NCBI GenBank assembly: GCA_023630585.1
Contig: CM042552.1
Span: 814,001 to 878,000, forward strand
Length of the DNA stretch: 64,000 bases
DNA from: Cranoglanis bouderius
Taxonomy: Eukaryota; Chordata; Actinopteri; Siluriformes; Cranoglanididae
Direction: 5' to 3'
Position numbers and translations under genes: made by a program. How positions within the stretch are numbered: the stretch's first letter is position 1; each line of letters begins with the position of its first letter. The notes beneath the pieces were generated by a model, which was not told where the DNA came from, did not search any database, and saw only the letters and a list, made by a program, of their open reading frames with translations. Positions 1-10,673 of this stretch are shown piece after piece.

Positions 1-195
1 AAACTGAATTTATGTACATTGGGAATTTAGTGCATATAGTGCATAGAGAACAAATTTAGACTGAAGTCTTGAGAGGGAGTGTTGGGCAAGAACCTCCTGA
101 TGGGAAAAAATAAACCACTGTATACCATATAAATCAAGAAACTGCAAGTTTGCATGCACACATCAGTAAAGTGGTCTCAAATCTCAGACTTTCTC

Positions 196-415
196 CAGTT
201 CAATTCAGTTTAATTTGTATTACGCTTTAACAATGGACATTGTCCCAAAGCAGCTTTACAGAAATATATAAATTCAGGGTATAAATCTTAAATGATGTAT
301 AAATTTATTCCTAATGAGCAGCCAGTGGTGACAGTGCCAAGGAAAACTCCCTGAGATGATATGAGGAAGAAAGTTTAAGAGGAACCAAACAGTTCACCCT
401 CTTACAGGAAAAATT
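196..415. repeat. Dispersed teleost repeat upstream of MFAP4-A
   Basis: This segment runs from a CAGTTCAATTCAGTTTAATTTG region through AAAGCAGCTTTACAGAAAT to CCAAGGAAAACTCCCTGAGA. A second copy lies at 8040-8260, a diverged copy at about 34395-34530, and a reverse-orientation copy at about 50800-50960 in a gpr107 intron. It therefore behaves as an interspersed element. Here it sits between a conserved upstream block (31-60) and the gene's TATA box. I cannot assign a family name. Confidence 0.65.
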
Positions 416-423
416 TTGGATTT

Positions 424-464
424 TTGCCAAAATGGTAACAGAGTGATATAAAAGAGATGCAAAT
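424..464 (+). promoter_or_regulatory. Core promoter of MFAP4-A: TTGCCAAAAT, TATA box, octamer
   Basis: TTGCCAAAAT (424-433) stands 23 bp before TATAAAAG (447-454). A POU octamer ATGCAAAT follows at 457-464. The same arrangement precedes copies B and D; C and E keep the first two elements. Transcription would start near 475-480, and a noncoding exon ends at 521 before a GTGAGT donor. Confidence 0.7.
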
Positions 465-859
465 GCTGCCAGTGTATCAGTTTGTGGCGACTAACGTGAC
501 TGTACACTAGAATTAGCACAGGTGAGTGTCGTAACAATGCAAGTTATTACAGTTAACAGAGAAATATAATAAACAATGAATATAAAAACTTTTAACAGTT
601 ATGCTTATAACTATACTTTTAAATACAGAAACAATTCATGTTATGCACTTATGAAAATTTAAAAGTTAGTAGTATTATTATGATTTTATATTATGACTAA
701 TTAATCATTAAAATAAAACAAATTTAAACTCACTTAAAAGAAACAATTTTTTAAAATTCTTTAGAACGCTGAAATATGATTGAGATCTGAAAATTATTTG
801 TTCTTGTTTTATTTTTATTTATTTATTTATTTTTTAGAAAGAATCTTCACACATACAGT

Positions 860-1013
860 ATGGTGAGCTTTTATCATTTATTGCCATTTTTCTAATCTGC
901 TCTTAAAAAAAAGTTATTTACCTTTGTAAAGATTTATAAGTTTATGATCATTACGATTGTTTTATTATATGTTTCATTTCAAATGCTTAAAATGTGCTAT
1001 ATAAATGCAGACG

Positions 1014-1060
<47 letters not shown>

Positions 1061-1903
1061 AGAATCAAGTCATGCTGCTGTTGTTGGTGGTAGCGTTGTC
1101 CTCGCTGGTCCACTCGGCTCCTCTCTTTAACACGTCCCTGCCGCTGGACTGTGAGGATGTTTACGACCTAAAGATAAGCTTAAAGAAGAACGCCTCTGTT
1201 CCCAGTGGAGTGTACACCATTTACCCAGCAGGGCCCAATAAACCCGTGAACGTGTACTGTGATATGGGCTGCCTGGAAAGCGGAGGCCATAATGATGATG
1301 AGAAATGGACGGTGAGTGAGAACATGAATCTGTTTAATGCTGTTTGAGAACACTGTAATGGACAGTTACAGTTTGTCTGCTTCAGGTTTTCTGAAATGTA
1401 CAAATTTTTCTCAATGTTTTGTTTTCACCTGTACACCATGCTGTATAATCCACCAACCAGGTGATTCAGAGGAGAATCGATGGCAATCTGAGTTTCTACC
1501 GGCCATGGGAGCACTATAAGGAGGGATTTGGTGATGCCAGCGGTGAATACTGGCTAGGTGAGAGAACACTGTGGCATTTTGTAATCGTAGCAACTTACTA
1601 ATTTTATCAACGCAACCCTGATCACTTGCGTGCCTCCGAGGCTGGCAGATTTTTCTTGAATAGACACATCGGAGATGAGTTTTTCAACGGCGTCCACAGG
1701 GGGGAATTTAATAGGAATCTTGTATATTGCCAACATATTATTGCTGCATGAATAGTCCTAGTTGGACTGATCACATTAATCAGTGCAAACTTCATTCTTT
1801 ATACACTAATTATTCTGCAGTTTATAAAATAGCACTTGATACAGCACATCCTGTTATTTCAAAACAAAAATTTTTTTACCATGTGCAGACTGTTACGCAA
1901 AAA

Positions 1904-1946
<43 letters not shown>

Positions 1947-2855
1947 AGATTTCTAAATGATGTCTGACAGACAGAGGAGCATTTCTCTTCATTACAGAAA
2001 TGGTGAACTGTGAAATATTCCAGCACCACCTGTGTCTATCTGAATTATTAATCTCTTTATATTCCCATCTCATGATTTGGAATTATTTTTTAAATATAAT
2101 TCCAGGTCTGGAGAACATTTTCCTGTTGACCTACAGGGAGAAGTATCAGCTGAGAGTGGACATGGAGGATTTTGAGAGAGGCAGCGCCTACGCCCAGTAC
2201 ACCCAGTTCTACATCAACCCAGAGTCCAGCAATTACAGGCTGAACATCGGTGGCTACATCAATGGAGGCGCAGGTGAGCAAATCAGTAAACATCACTTCT
2301 AATACTGAAATGACACACATCAGTATTCAGACCTCAGAAGTAACTACAGTTGTAAGCGTTGTAGTCAGTTATGCGAGTTTCTGACCTTGAACTTAAGATG
2401 ATTGGCTCGAGTGAGGAGCAGTGTTAAGTCCAGCGCCACTGTCTGATGTACCTATAATATGACACTCTGAAATTTATGTTCTACCTGTAAACACACTCAA
2501 ACACACTATGGAAGATTCAATTTGTTTGTCCTTCACATTGTCCTCTGCTTTGTCTTTTCCAGGTGATTCTTTGTCCTATGTGAATGGGAGGGATTTTTCA
2601 ACCTTCGACAAAGACCCAACAGGAAGCTGTGCTGAGACTAACAGTGGAGGATTCTGGTACAGTTATGGAGGATACTATTGGTACTATTGGTCCTACTGCC
2701 ACTACGCCAACCCCAACGGCCTGTACAAATATGGGAATGTGGGCACAGCGTACACAGGGATCATGTGGCAGTCCTGGAAAGGTTACTACTACTCTCTGAA
2801 GACCATCGTGATGAAGATCAGACGGATGGGACTGGAAGATCTTGCCAATCTTTAG
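860..2855 (+). CDS. mfap4: MFAP4-like fibrinogen-domain secreted glycoprotein, copy A
   Basis: The coding exons I support are 860-862 (end of micro-exon 838-862), 1063-1311, 1461-1557, 2106-2273 and 2563-2855, giving 269 residues. A noncoding first exon ends at 521. The product starts MNQVML with a hydrophobic signal peptide ending near VHSAP, then an NTS sequon and a single fibrinogen C-terminal domain. Visible landmarks are LPLDCEDVY, SGVYTIYPAG, VYCDMGC, FYRPWEHYKEGFGD, GEYWLG, a calcium loop FDKDPTGSCAE, the CHYANPNGLY pocket and the terminal KTIVMKIRR. MFAP4-family proteins are extracellular, oligomeric, bind microfibrils and acetylated or carbohydrate ligands, and in fish are linked to innate immunity. 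No RGD is present. All splice sites are GT-AG and keep frame. The copy is near-identical to copy B. An internal Met five codons into the protein is an alternative start. Confidence 0.9.
1019..1059. repeat. (TTA)n tract at the acceptor of MFAP4-A exon 3
   Basis: A run of about 13 TTA units directly precedes the CAG acceptor at 1060-1062 and serves as a U-rich tract. Copy B has a slightly longer run (8860-8910) and copy D an interrupted one (30168-30205). Confidence 0.8.
1902..1947. repeat. (AAAT)n microsatellite in MFAP4-A intron 4
   Basis: About eleven AAAT units. The B copy at the same intron site has about five (9750-9774), so the locus is length-variable. Confidence 0.85.
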
Positions 2856-3169
2856 CTTTCCAGACCTAGAAAGCCAGAAGAGTAGAATAGAGAGGAATAA
2901 GTGTAATATCTCTCACTGCTGTTAGAGACAGACCTTCTGTAAAATGGCAGGACTATTTACCAATCAATCCTAATCCCTAATCTTTGGGTTTATCCTGTGG
3001 TATATCCCCCTGTAATATCCTCCAATATCAACTCTTTTAGCTTCCATATGTATAAGTATGTTAATGAATACATATTTTTTCTGCTACACTTTTTTTTTTT
3101 TTGGAAAACAGGTTAATTAAATGTTCTTTGTGTTTAACAATCTATAACCTCCTCTGTACCTCTTATAAA

Positions 3170-3285
<116 letters not shown>

Positions 3286-3291
3286 GAATGT

Positions 3292-3297
3292 AATAAA
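3292..3297 (+). terminator. Poly(A) signal of MFAP4-A
   Basis: AATAAA follows the AT tract and is conserved in copy B at 11023-11028. It is the first good hexamer in this part of the 3' region. Confidence 0.6.
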
Positions 3298-3768
3298 AGT
3301 TCAGCAAATGAAGTCTGAGTCCAGTCTTTTGTAACGACACACCTTCCCTATTATTCACTTTATTTAGTAAACTATTCATAATAGTTACTAATAAACTTGA
3401 TTTAACATGAGAAACTGAAAAACATCTGAAACTTTAAGGTGTTAATGAAAATTTTCAGTATTATTATGGTGCACTGGGTATTTACACACTGAAGTGTGTT
3501 GTGCTGCACAAAGTCTCAATTCTGGGTTCTAATTACCTGATTATTATCCATGAACCTAACATTTGCTTTCATCAATATGCAGATGACACACAGCTCTACG
3601 TACCGTATTGTACTGTATGCTTAGCATGTGATGAATAAAAGTTTATTGGCTCATTACTTGAGTGTGAAGAAGACATGAACCACTGAAAGTCTCAGAACCT
3701 CCTTGGTATTCGATGTGAACGAAGCGTGTCATTCTCTCTTTTGTATTTTATACAACATGCAGTACTGT

Positions 3769-4300
3769 GCAAAAGTTTGAGGCAACCTATTTTTTTTTTT
3801 AGTACAACTTTCTTATAGATTTTGTATGATCAAGTCGGTACAAAAAACATTTTAGATTCCCAAACATTAGTTTTCTATCACAAAATTAAATGTTACAGAA
3901 AAATGTTTGTATGTCATTAAAGAAAGCAGCATATTACATAAGAGACACTTTTCAGACAGTAAACACAATGAAGGCTGCTGGGTTTCACTGCAGAAATAAG
4001 AAGCGAGTGCGAAAGTCAAAGTGTCCAGAAGAACTGTGTCTGGTTCTGCAAGATGCTCAATAAAACTTACCAGCTCATTTCCTTATAAAACTGCACACAT
4101 TGTACCGGAGACTACTATTTTTATTTTTATTTTTATTTTTTTGTCACACCAAATATTGACTTTGTTTCATTTACTACTGTTTACTGCTCTTTACTGTATT
4201 TTTTTTAAAATGTAGAAACATTTAATTTCATTATTTTGAAGGCATCTTTGCTCTACAGCATTTCTTTGCATGTGTCTAAAACTTTTGGACAGTACTGTAT
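3769..4300. mobile_element. Tc1-like non-autonomous element (MITE), intact copy
   Basis: The ends are inverted: CAGTACTGTGCAAAAGTTT on the left, and AAAACTTTTGGACAGTACTG on the right. The interior (about 530 bp) has no transposase. The family recurs in this window as a copy split by the LTR element (11490-11567 plus 17186-17643) and as partial copies at 5080-5214 (inverted), 28307-28393 and 34621-34960 (inverted). The terminal sequence resembles those of fish Tc1/mariner elements. Confidence 0.75.
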
Positions 4301-5079
4301 GTTGATATTTACATTTTACACCGAGCTTTTATACTTTTATTAAAAAGAACAATTTGTTAACATCAATCTACATACAGGAACGATTTGGCAGAAAATGTGA
4401 ACATTATTCAGTACACTGGCAAGCAGGCAGCTAGTTGGACTGGTCCTGTATGATTGAGATAGTTATGATAAAGGATTTATGGGAAAAAACATACTCATTT
4501 CCTCATGCTTGAGGAGTTTGTGGTTGTAGATTTGTTTTTTTGTTTTTTATTGTTTTGTACAATACACTATAATTATTTTTGAATGATCAGATTTTCAGTT
4601 ATAAAACTCATAAGCACACAAGAGTCCAATTCCCTCTCTCACTCTCACACCATCTCCAATATTTAACTTTCCCAAATACCTGGAATATTTGTACTTCTGT
4701 GAATCATGAGGAATGAGGGATAGCACCATGGACAGCAACGAGAGTAAAAGTTACTATCAGCGTATCATGTTAAAGTGTCTGGATTGATTGAATCACATTA
4801 AATGTAACTGAGATAAGGTTTTCTCAGTCAGTGATAAACAAATACTCACACAATGTTAATCAACATTCAATCCTCACAAACAACAACATTGAAAAGACAC
4901 TGAACTCACGGTTCACTGATGACATTTAAAAAATCCTGTCAAACACCATGACACCTGTATTTGATTGCACACGCACATGCAAAGAAATACTGTAGAGTAA
5001 AGATGCCTTAAAAAAGAATGTAAATAAAAGTTTCTACATTTAAAAAAAATATATATATATATATTCTTTTTTTACAATT
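4301..5079. other. Gene-free tail of block A
   Basis: No coding frame or element with clear ends is visible. The part up to 4957 is shared with block B (to 18301), and weakly with 35640-36535 downstream of copy D. From 4958 the sequence is unique AT-rich DNA with a short (AT)n at 5049-5062. Confidence 0.6.
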
Positions 5080-5214
5080 TTGCTGGAAAACTAATGTTTA
5101 GGAATCTAAAATGTTTTTGTATTGACTCGATAATGCAGAATTCATAAAATAAAAATCTATAACAAAATTTGTACTTTGTTATGTAGGATGCCTGAGACAT
5201 TTGCACAGTACTGT
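5080..5214 (-). mobile_element. Partial inverted copy of the Tc1-like MITE
   Basis: Reading the minus strand gives the MITE left end: a CAGTACTGTGCAAATG terminus followed by diverged internal sequence through the AACATTAGTTTTCCAG region. The rest of the element is missing. A (GT)n tract follows at 5219-5268. Confidence 0.65.
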
Positions 5215-5218
5215 ATGT

Positions 5219-5259
<41 letters not shown>

Positions 5260-5769
5260 TGTGTGTAATGTATCTGATACACAGGGTGTGTGTGAAGAAT
5301 ATAGTGCAGTAGTGCAGTAGTATAGTAGTGTAGTAGTACTGCATGCGACATTGTTCCCTATGCTTGCTACTCTCTGCTTACAGCTTTTCCCAATGGATAG
5401 CCTCCTTGATAGAAGGTGAAAAGAGGAGCATAGTGTGTAAGTCTCTTCCTGCCAGTACAGAGCCTCTCCACCATCAAGACTCCTGTAGTGCCTCCCCGGG
5501 GCCCCACATGGAAATCTCACAGTCCCAGGTTGAACTTCAGGGGATCTTGGAGCAGCAGTGGGCCCCAGAAATGAGGCGTGCAGGCCCGCCATTGTGTGGA
5601 CATGCCATAGGGCCCGTCAACCACTGCCCCAGCTATGGGCAAATATCCCCACTGACTTGTGGTAAGTCCATTGAGACTAAGGTGAAGGGAGCACACCCTG
5701 ACAGAAAAGCATTGTGCATGGAATGTATGGACTCTCCTGGTCTCGTATGGCATCTCTGACAGGCCTCAC

Positions 5770-6885
5770 TGGAGAACAGATCTGATCGCTGCTGAGCTGA
5801 GGCACTACAACATTGACATTGCTTCCCTGAGTGAGACCAGGCTCCTGGATGAAGGCTCTCTAACAGAGGAAGGGATGAATTACACCTTCTTCTGGAAAGG
5901 TTTCCCCCCAGGTGGACAACATCTCCATGGAGTAGGACTGGTGATCAAGAATACCATTTTACCAAGTCTCACAGAAACACCTGTTGGCATTAGTGAAAGG
6001 CTAATGATCCTCTGTATCAGCCTGGCAAAGAAGCATTATGCTACACTTCTTAGTGCCTATGCACAAACTTTGCCATCTGAGAATGAGGCCAAGGAATGCT
6101 TTTATCAGGCAGTGGATGAAGCTCTTTGCCGGATCCCTAAGAGTGACAAGATCCTCTTGCTTGGGAACTTCAATGCTAGGGTGGGACAAAATTGTAGGAT
6201 ATGGGGTGGAGTACTACGTAGGCATTGTGTTGGCAGGGCAAATGCAAATGACATGAGACTTCTTACTCTTTGCTCTGGGCATAACCTTGCCATAACCAAC
6301 ACGATCTTCAAGCAGAAGGCCAAGTATAAGACCTCGTGGATGCACCCTCGCTCTAAACATTGGCACATGATTGACTTCATCATTGTGAGGCATAGTGACA
6401 TCAAGGATGTTAACATCACTCGTGCCATGTGGGGTGCAAAGTGCTGGACCGACCATCACATGATTGTGGCCAAGCTCCATATGAAAGTGTGTCCCCCTCT
6501 GCGGTTGCAAAAGCCCAACAAAAAAAAGCTAAATTGCAACCGATTGGGAAGCAAAGAAGCCAGAAGTGAGTTCCCACATCTCTTAGCTGAGAAACTAAGT
6601 AAGTTGGAACCTTGTCTGAACTCAGAAAACACCATGGAACAACAGTGGGCCTATATTAGCTCTGTGTTCTACGATGCAGCAGCCCAATCCATCGGCCATA
6701 AGAGCAGGAACCATCAAGCGTGGTTTGACGATCATTCAGACACCATCCACAACTTATTTAAGAACATGCACAAAGCACATCGGGCAACTTTAGATAACCC
6801 TACATCCAACAACACCAGGCAGCATTGGCAGGCAGCTCAGAGAAAAGTGCAAAAAACAACACGGGCCATCCAGAATAAGTGGTGA
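5770..6885 (+). pseudogene. LINE endonuclease/exonuclease/phosphatase domain fragment
   Basis: An open stretch from about 5770, with an internal Met at 5875, encodes most of an exonuclease-endonuclease-phosphatase fold. Visible motifs are SETRLLDEG, LLGNFNARVG, a C-terminal WMHPRSKHWHMIDFI, and the catalytic-type WTDHHMI. The frame ends at 6885, where the reverse transcriptase should start, and the enzyme core is deleted. It is therefore an element remnant and not a host gene, despite the long ORF. Confidence 0.75.
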
Positions 6886-7534
6886 ATTGAAAAGGCACAT
6901 GAAATGTGCACAACTGTGCTTTCGTGGCCCATACTCCAGAGGATCTCCAGGCCTTTCTCGCTGTGGCGGTGAGAGCGTACAGCAAGATGGGGCTGACTAT
7001 CAACACCACCAAGACAGAAGCAGTTTGCCAATGGAGCACCAGTGTCTGATCCACTCTACCTCTCTTCACTCTTGGTGGTGAAAATATATCAGTAGTGCCA
7101 TCCTTCAAATATCTGGGGAGTATTCCCGCAGAGGATATCTGCCTTTGGGAGACTTCAACGCAGAGTATTTGAGAACAAGAATCTTCATCCCTCCTTAAAG
7201 GTTGTTGTATACCAAGTGGTCTGTGTCACCACCCTCCTCTATAGCTGTGAAGCTTGGCTAACCTACAGCCATTACATTAAGTCCTTAGAGTGCTTCCACA
7301 TTAGATGCCTTCAGTGCATTCTGGGAATTACATGGCGTGAGTGTATGCCTCACATTGAAATACTTGCAAAGACCAACTGAAACGTATTGAGGCCATGATT
7401 ATCCAGCGCCAGCTGTAGTGGCTGGGCCATGTGATAAGGATGCCCCCATGTCAGCTACCCCGCAGAGTGTTGTATGGCCAGCGACATCATGGTCAATGCT
7501 CAGCTGGAGGTCCGAAGAAGCGCTATAAGATCAA

Positions 7535-7804
7535 ATGAAGATTGCCTTAAGGAAATATAAGATCAAACCCGAGGACCTGGAGTATGTTGCTGCTGATCGT
7601 ACCATCAGGCGACAGCATTGTAGCGATGGGGCTTGTATGTTGGAGATGGAGAGGACAACCAGAAGACAACAGGAGAGAGCCAGGAGACATCCAGCCATGG
7701 CTGCCATCACTACCACCACTACTACCACATATAGATGCCTCACCTGCAACAGAGCTTGTGGATCCAGAATAGGACTGTTCAGCCATCAAAGATCTCGCCG
7801 TTAA
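7535..7804 (+). pseudogene. LINE C-terminal fragment with CCHH-like motif
   Basis: The frame carries a basic helix-like region (RTTRRQQERARRH) and ends YRCLTCNRACGSRIGLFSHQ, a C-x2-C-x11-H zinc-knuckle-like tail typical of some LINE polyproteins. It is out of frame with the endonuclease part. Confidence 0.65.
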
Positions 7805-8039
7805 GTAAGTGGATGTCATCATCGGATTTTGATGGATTGTATGTAAACTGAATTTATGTACATTGGGAATTTAGTGCATATAGTGCATAGAGAACAAATT
7901 TAGACTGAAGTCTTGAGAGGGAGTGTTGGGCAAGAACCTCCTGATGGGAAAAAATAAACCACTGTATCCCATATAAATCAAGAAACTGCAAGTTTGCATG
8001 CACACATCAGTAAAGTGGTCTCAAATCTCAGACTTTCTC

Positions 8040-8260
8040 CAGTTCAATTCAGTTTAATTTGTATAACGCTTTAACAATGGACATTGTCCCAAAGCAGCTT
8101 TACAGAAATATATAAATTCAGGATATAAATCTTAAATGATGTATGAATTTATTCCTAATGAGCAGCCAGTGGTGACAATGCCAAGGAAAACTCCCTGAGA
8201 TGATATGAGGAAGTAATCTTAAGAGGAACCAGACAGTCCACCCTCTTACAGTAAAAATTT
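8040..8260. repeat. Dispersed teleost repeat upstream of MFAP4-B
   Basis: Same element and position as 196-415. It separates the conserved upstream block (7875-7905) from the core promoter. Confidence 0.6.
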
Positions 8261-8267
8261 TGGATTT

Positions 8268-8308
8268 TTGCCAAAATGGTAACAGAGCGATATAAAAGAG
8301 ATGCAAAT
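8268..8308 (+). promoter_or_regulatory. Core promoter of MFAP4-B
   Basis: TTGCCAAAAT at 8268-8277, TATAAAAG at 8291-8298 (spacing 23 bp) and octamer ATGCAAAT at 8301-8308. The noncoding exon 1 ends at 8365 with a GTGAGT donor. Confidence 0.7.
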
Positions 8309-8704
8309 GCTGCCAGTGTATCAGTTTGTGGCGACTAACGTGACTGTACACTAGAATTAGCACAGGTGAGTGTCGTAACAATGCAAGTTATTACTGTTAA
8401 CAGAGAAATATAATAAACAATGAATATAAAAACTTTTAACAGTTATGCTTATAACTATACTTTTAAATACAGAAACAATTCATGTTATGCACTTATGAAA
8501 ATTTAAATGTTAGTAGTATTATTATGATTTTATATTATGACTAATTAATCATTAAAATAAAACAAATTTAAACTCACTTAAAAGAAACAATTTTTTAAAA
8601 TTCTTCAGAACGCTGAAATATGATTGAGATCTGAAAACTATTTGCTTTTGTTTTATTTATTTATTTATTTATTTATTTTTAGAAAGAATCTTCACACATA
8701 CAGT

Positions 8705-8858
8705 ATGGTGAGCTTTTATCATTTATTGCCATTTTTCTAATCTGCTCTTAAAAAAAAGTTATTTACCTTTGTAAAGATTTATAAGTTTATGATCATTACG
8801 ATTGTTTTATTATATGTTTCATTTCAAATGCTTAAAATGTGCTATATAAATACAGACG

Positions 8859-8911
<53 letters not shown>

Positions 8912-10673
8912 AGAATCAAGTCATGCTGCTGTTGTTGGTGGTAGCGTTGTCCTCGCTGGTCCACTCGGCTCCTCTCTTTAACACGTCCCTGCCGCTGGAC
9001 TGTGAGGATGTTTACGACCTAAAGATAAGCTTAAAGAAGAACGCCTCTGTTCCCAGTGGAGTGTACACCATTTACCCAGCAGGGCCCAATAAACCCGTGA
9101 ACGTGTACTGTGATATGGGCTGCCTGGAAAGCGGAGGCCATAATGATGATGAGAAATGGACGGTGAGTGAGAACATGAATCTGTTTAATGCTGTTTGAGA
9201 ACACTGTAATGGACAGTTACAGTTTGTCTGCTTCAGGTTTTCTGAAATGTACAAATTTTTCTCAATGTTTTGTTTTCACCTGTACACCATGCTGTATAAT
9301 CCACCAACCAGGTGATTCAGAGGAGAATCGATGGCAATCTGAGTTTCTACCGGCCATGGGAGCACTATAAGGAGGGATTTGGTGATGCCAGCGGTGAATA
9401 CTGGCTAGGTGAGAGAACACTGTGGCATTTTGTAATCGTAGCAACTTACTAATTTTATCAACGCAACCCTGATCACTTGCGTGCCTCCGAGGTTGGCAGA
9501 TTTTTCTTGAATAGACACATCAGAGATAAGTTTTTCAACGGCGTCCAAAGGGGGGAATTTAATAGGAATATTGTATATTGCCAATATATTATTGCTGCAT
9601 GAATAGTCCTAGCTGGACTGATCACATTAATCAATGCAAACTTCATTCTTTATACACTAATTATTCTGCAGTTTATAAAATAGCACTTGATACAGCACAT
9701 CCTGTTATTTCAAAACAAAAAATTTTGTACCATGTGCAGACTGTTACTCAAAAATAAATAAATAAATAAATAAATATTTCTAAATGATGTCTGACAGACA
9801 GAGGAGCATTTCTCTTCATTACAGAAATGGTGAACTGTGAAATATTCCAGCACCACCTGTGTCTATCTGAATTATTAATCTCTTTATATTCCCATCTCAT
9901 GATTTGGAATTATTTTTTAAATATAATTCCAGGTCTGGAGAACATTTTCCTGTTGACCTACAGGGAGAAGTATCAGCTGAGAGTGGACATGGAGGATTTT
10001 GAGAGAGGCAGCGCCTACGCCCAGTACACCCAGTTCTACATCGACCCAGAGTCCAGCAATTACAGGCTGAACATCGGTGGCTACGTCAATGGAGGAGCAG
10101 GTGAGCAAATCAGTAAACATCACTTCTAATACTGAAATGACACACATCAGTATTCAGACCTCAGAAGTAACTACAGTTGTAAGCGTTGTAGTCAGTTATG
10201 CGAGTTTCTGACCTTGAGCTTAAGATGATTGGCTCGAGTGAGGAGCAGTGTTAAGTCCAGCACCACTGTCTGATGTACCTATAATATGTCACTCTGAAAT
10301 TTATGTTCTACCTGTAAACACACTCAAACACACTATGGAAGATTCAATTTGTTTGTCCTTCACATTGTCCTCTGCTTTGTCTTTTCCAGGTGATTCTTTG
10401 TCCTATGTGAATGGGATGAATTTTGCAACATTTGACAAAAACCCAACAGGAAGCTGTGCTGAGACTAACAGTGGAGGATTCTGGTACAGTTATGGAGGAT
10501 ACTATTGGTACTACTGCCACTACGCCAACCCCAACGGCCTGTACAAATATGGGAATGTGGGCACAGCGTACACAGGGATCACGTGGCAGTCCTGGAAAGG
10601 TAACTACTACTCTCTGAAGACCATCGTGATGAAGATCAGACGGATGGGACTGGAAGATCTTGCCAATCTTTAG
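8705..10673 (+). CDS. mfap4: MFAP4-like fibrinogen-domain secreted glycoprotein, copy B
   Basis: Coding exons are 8705-8707 (end of micro-exon 8683-8707), 8914-9162, 9312-9408, 9933-10100 and 10390-10673, giving 266 residues. The domain plan matches copy A: signal peptide, NTS and NAS sequons, and one fibrinogen domain with VYCDMGC and CHYANPNGLY. Differences from A cluster at the start of exon 6, where GRDFSTFDKDP becomes GMNFATFDKNP. This changes the second acidic residue of the putative calcium loop to Asn. Three residues of the aromatic stretch (WYYWSYCHY becomes WYYCHY) are missing. The frame is intact throughout. A poly(A) signal lies at 11023-11028. It is a young tandem duplicate of A, and regulation is probably shared. 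Confidence 0.9.

Larger units (their letters stand above)
5380..7805 (+). mobile_element. Internally deleted non-LTR retrotransposon
   Basis: Three blocks of one LINE-like polyprotein can be followed. First is an N-terminal apurinic-type endonuclease with a recognisable start around 5720 (WNVWTL, then SETRLLDEG). Next comes a short reverse-transcriptase remnant that begins after the catalytic YADD motif (AFVAHTPEDLQAF, read in another frame near 6915-7030). Last is a C-terminal tail ending in a CCHH-like motif (7535-7804). The main reverse-transcriptase palm is missing at a junction near 6895-6912, and several frameshifts follow. Its 3' end lies about 40 bp before block B begins. The endonuclease resembles proteins often labelled craniofacial development protein 2-like. 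Family assignment is uncertain. Confidence 0.75.

Noticed and set aside
994..1347. Longer copy A start upstream, at 994, reading through a poly-Leu stretch
   Set aside because: The Leu run is the (TTA)n tract before the exon 3 acceptor; the AG at 1061-1062 and paralogue comparison place this in the intron.
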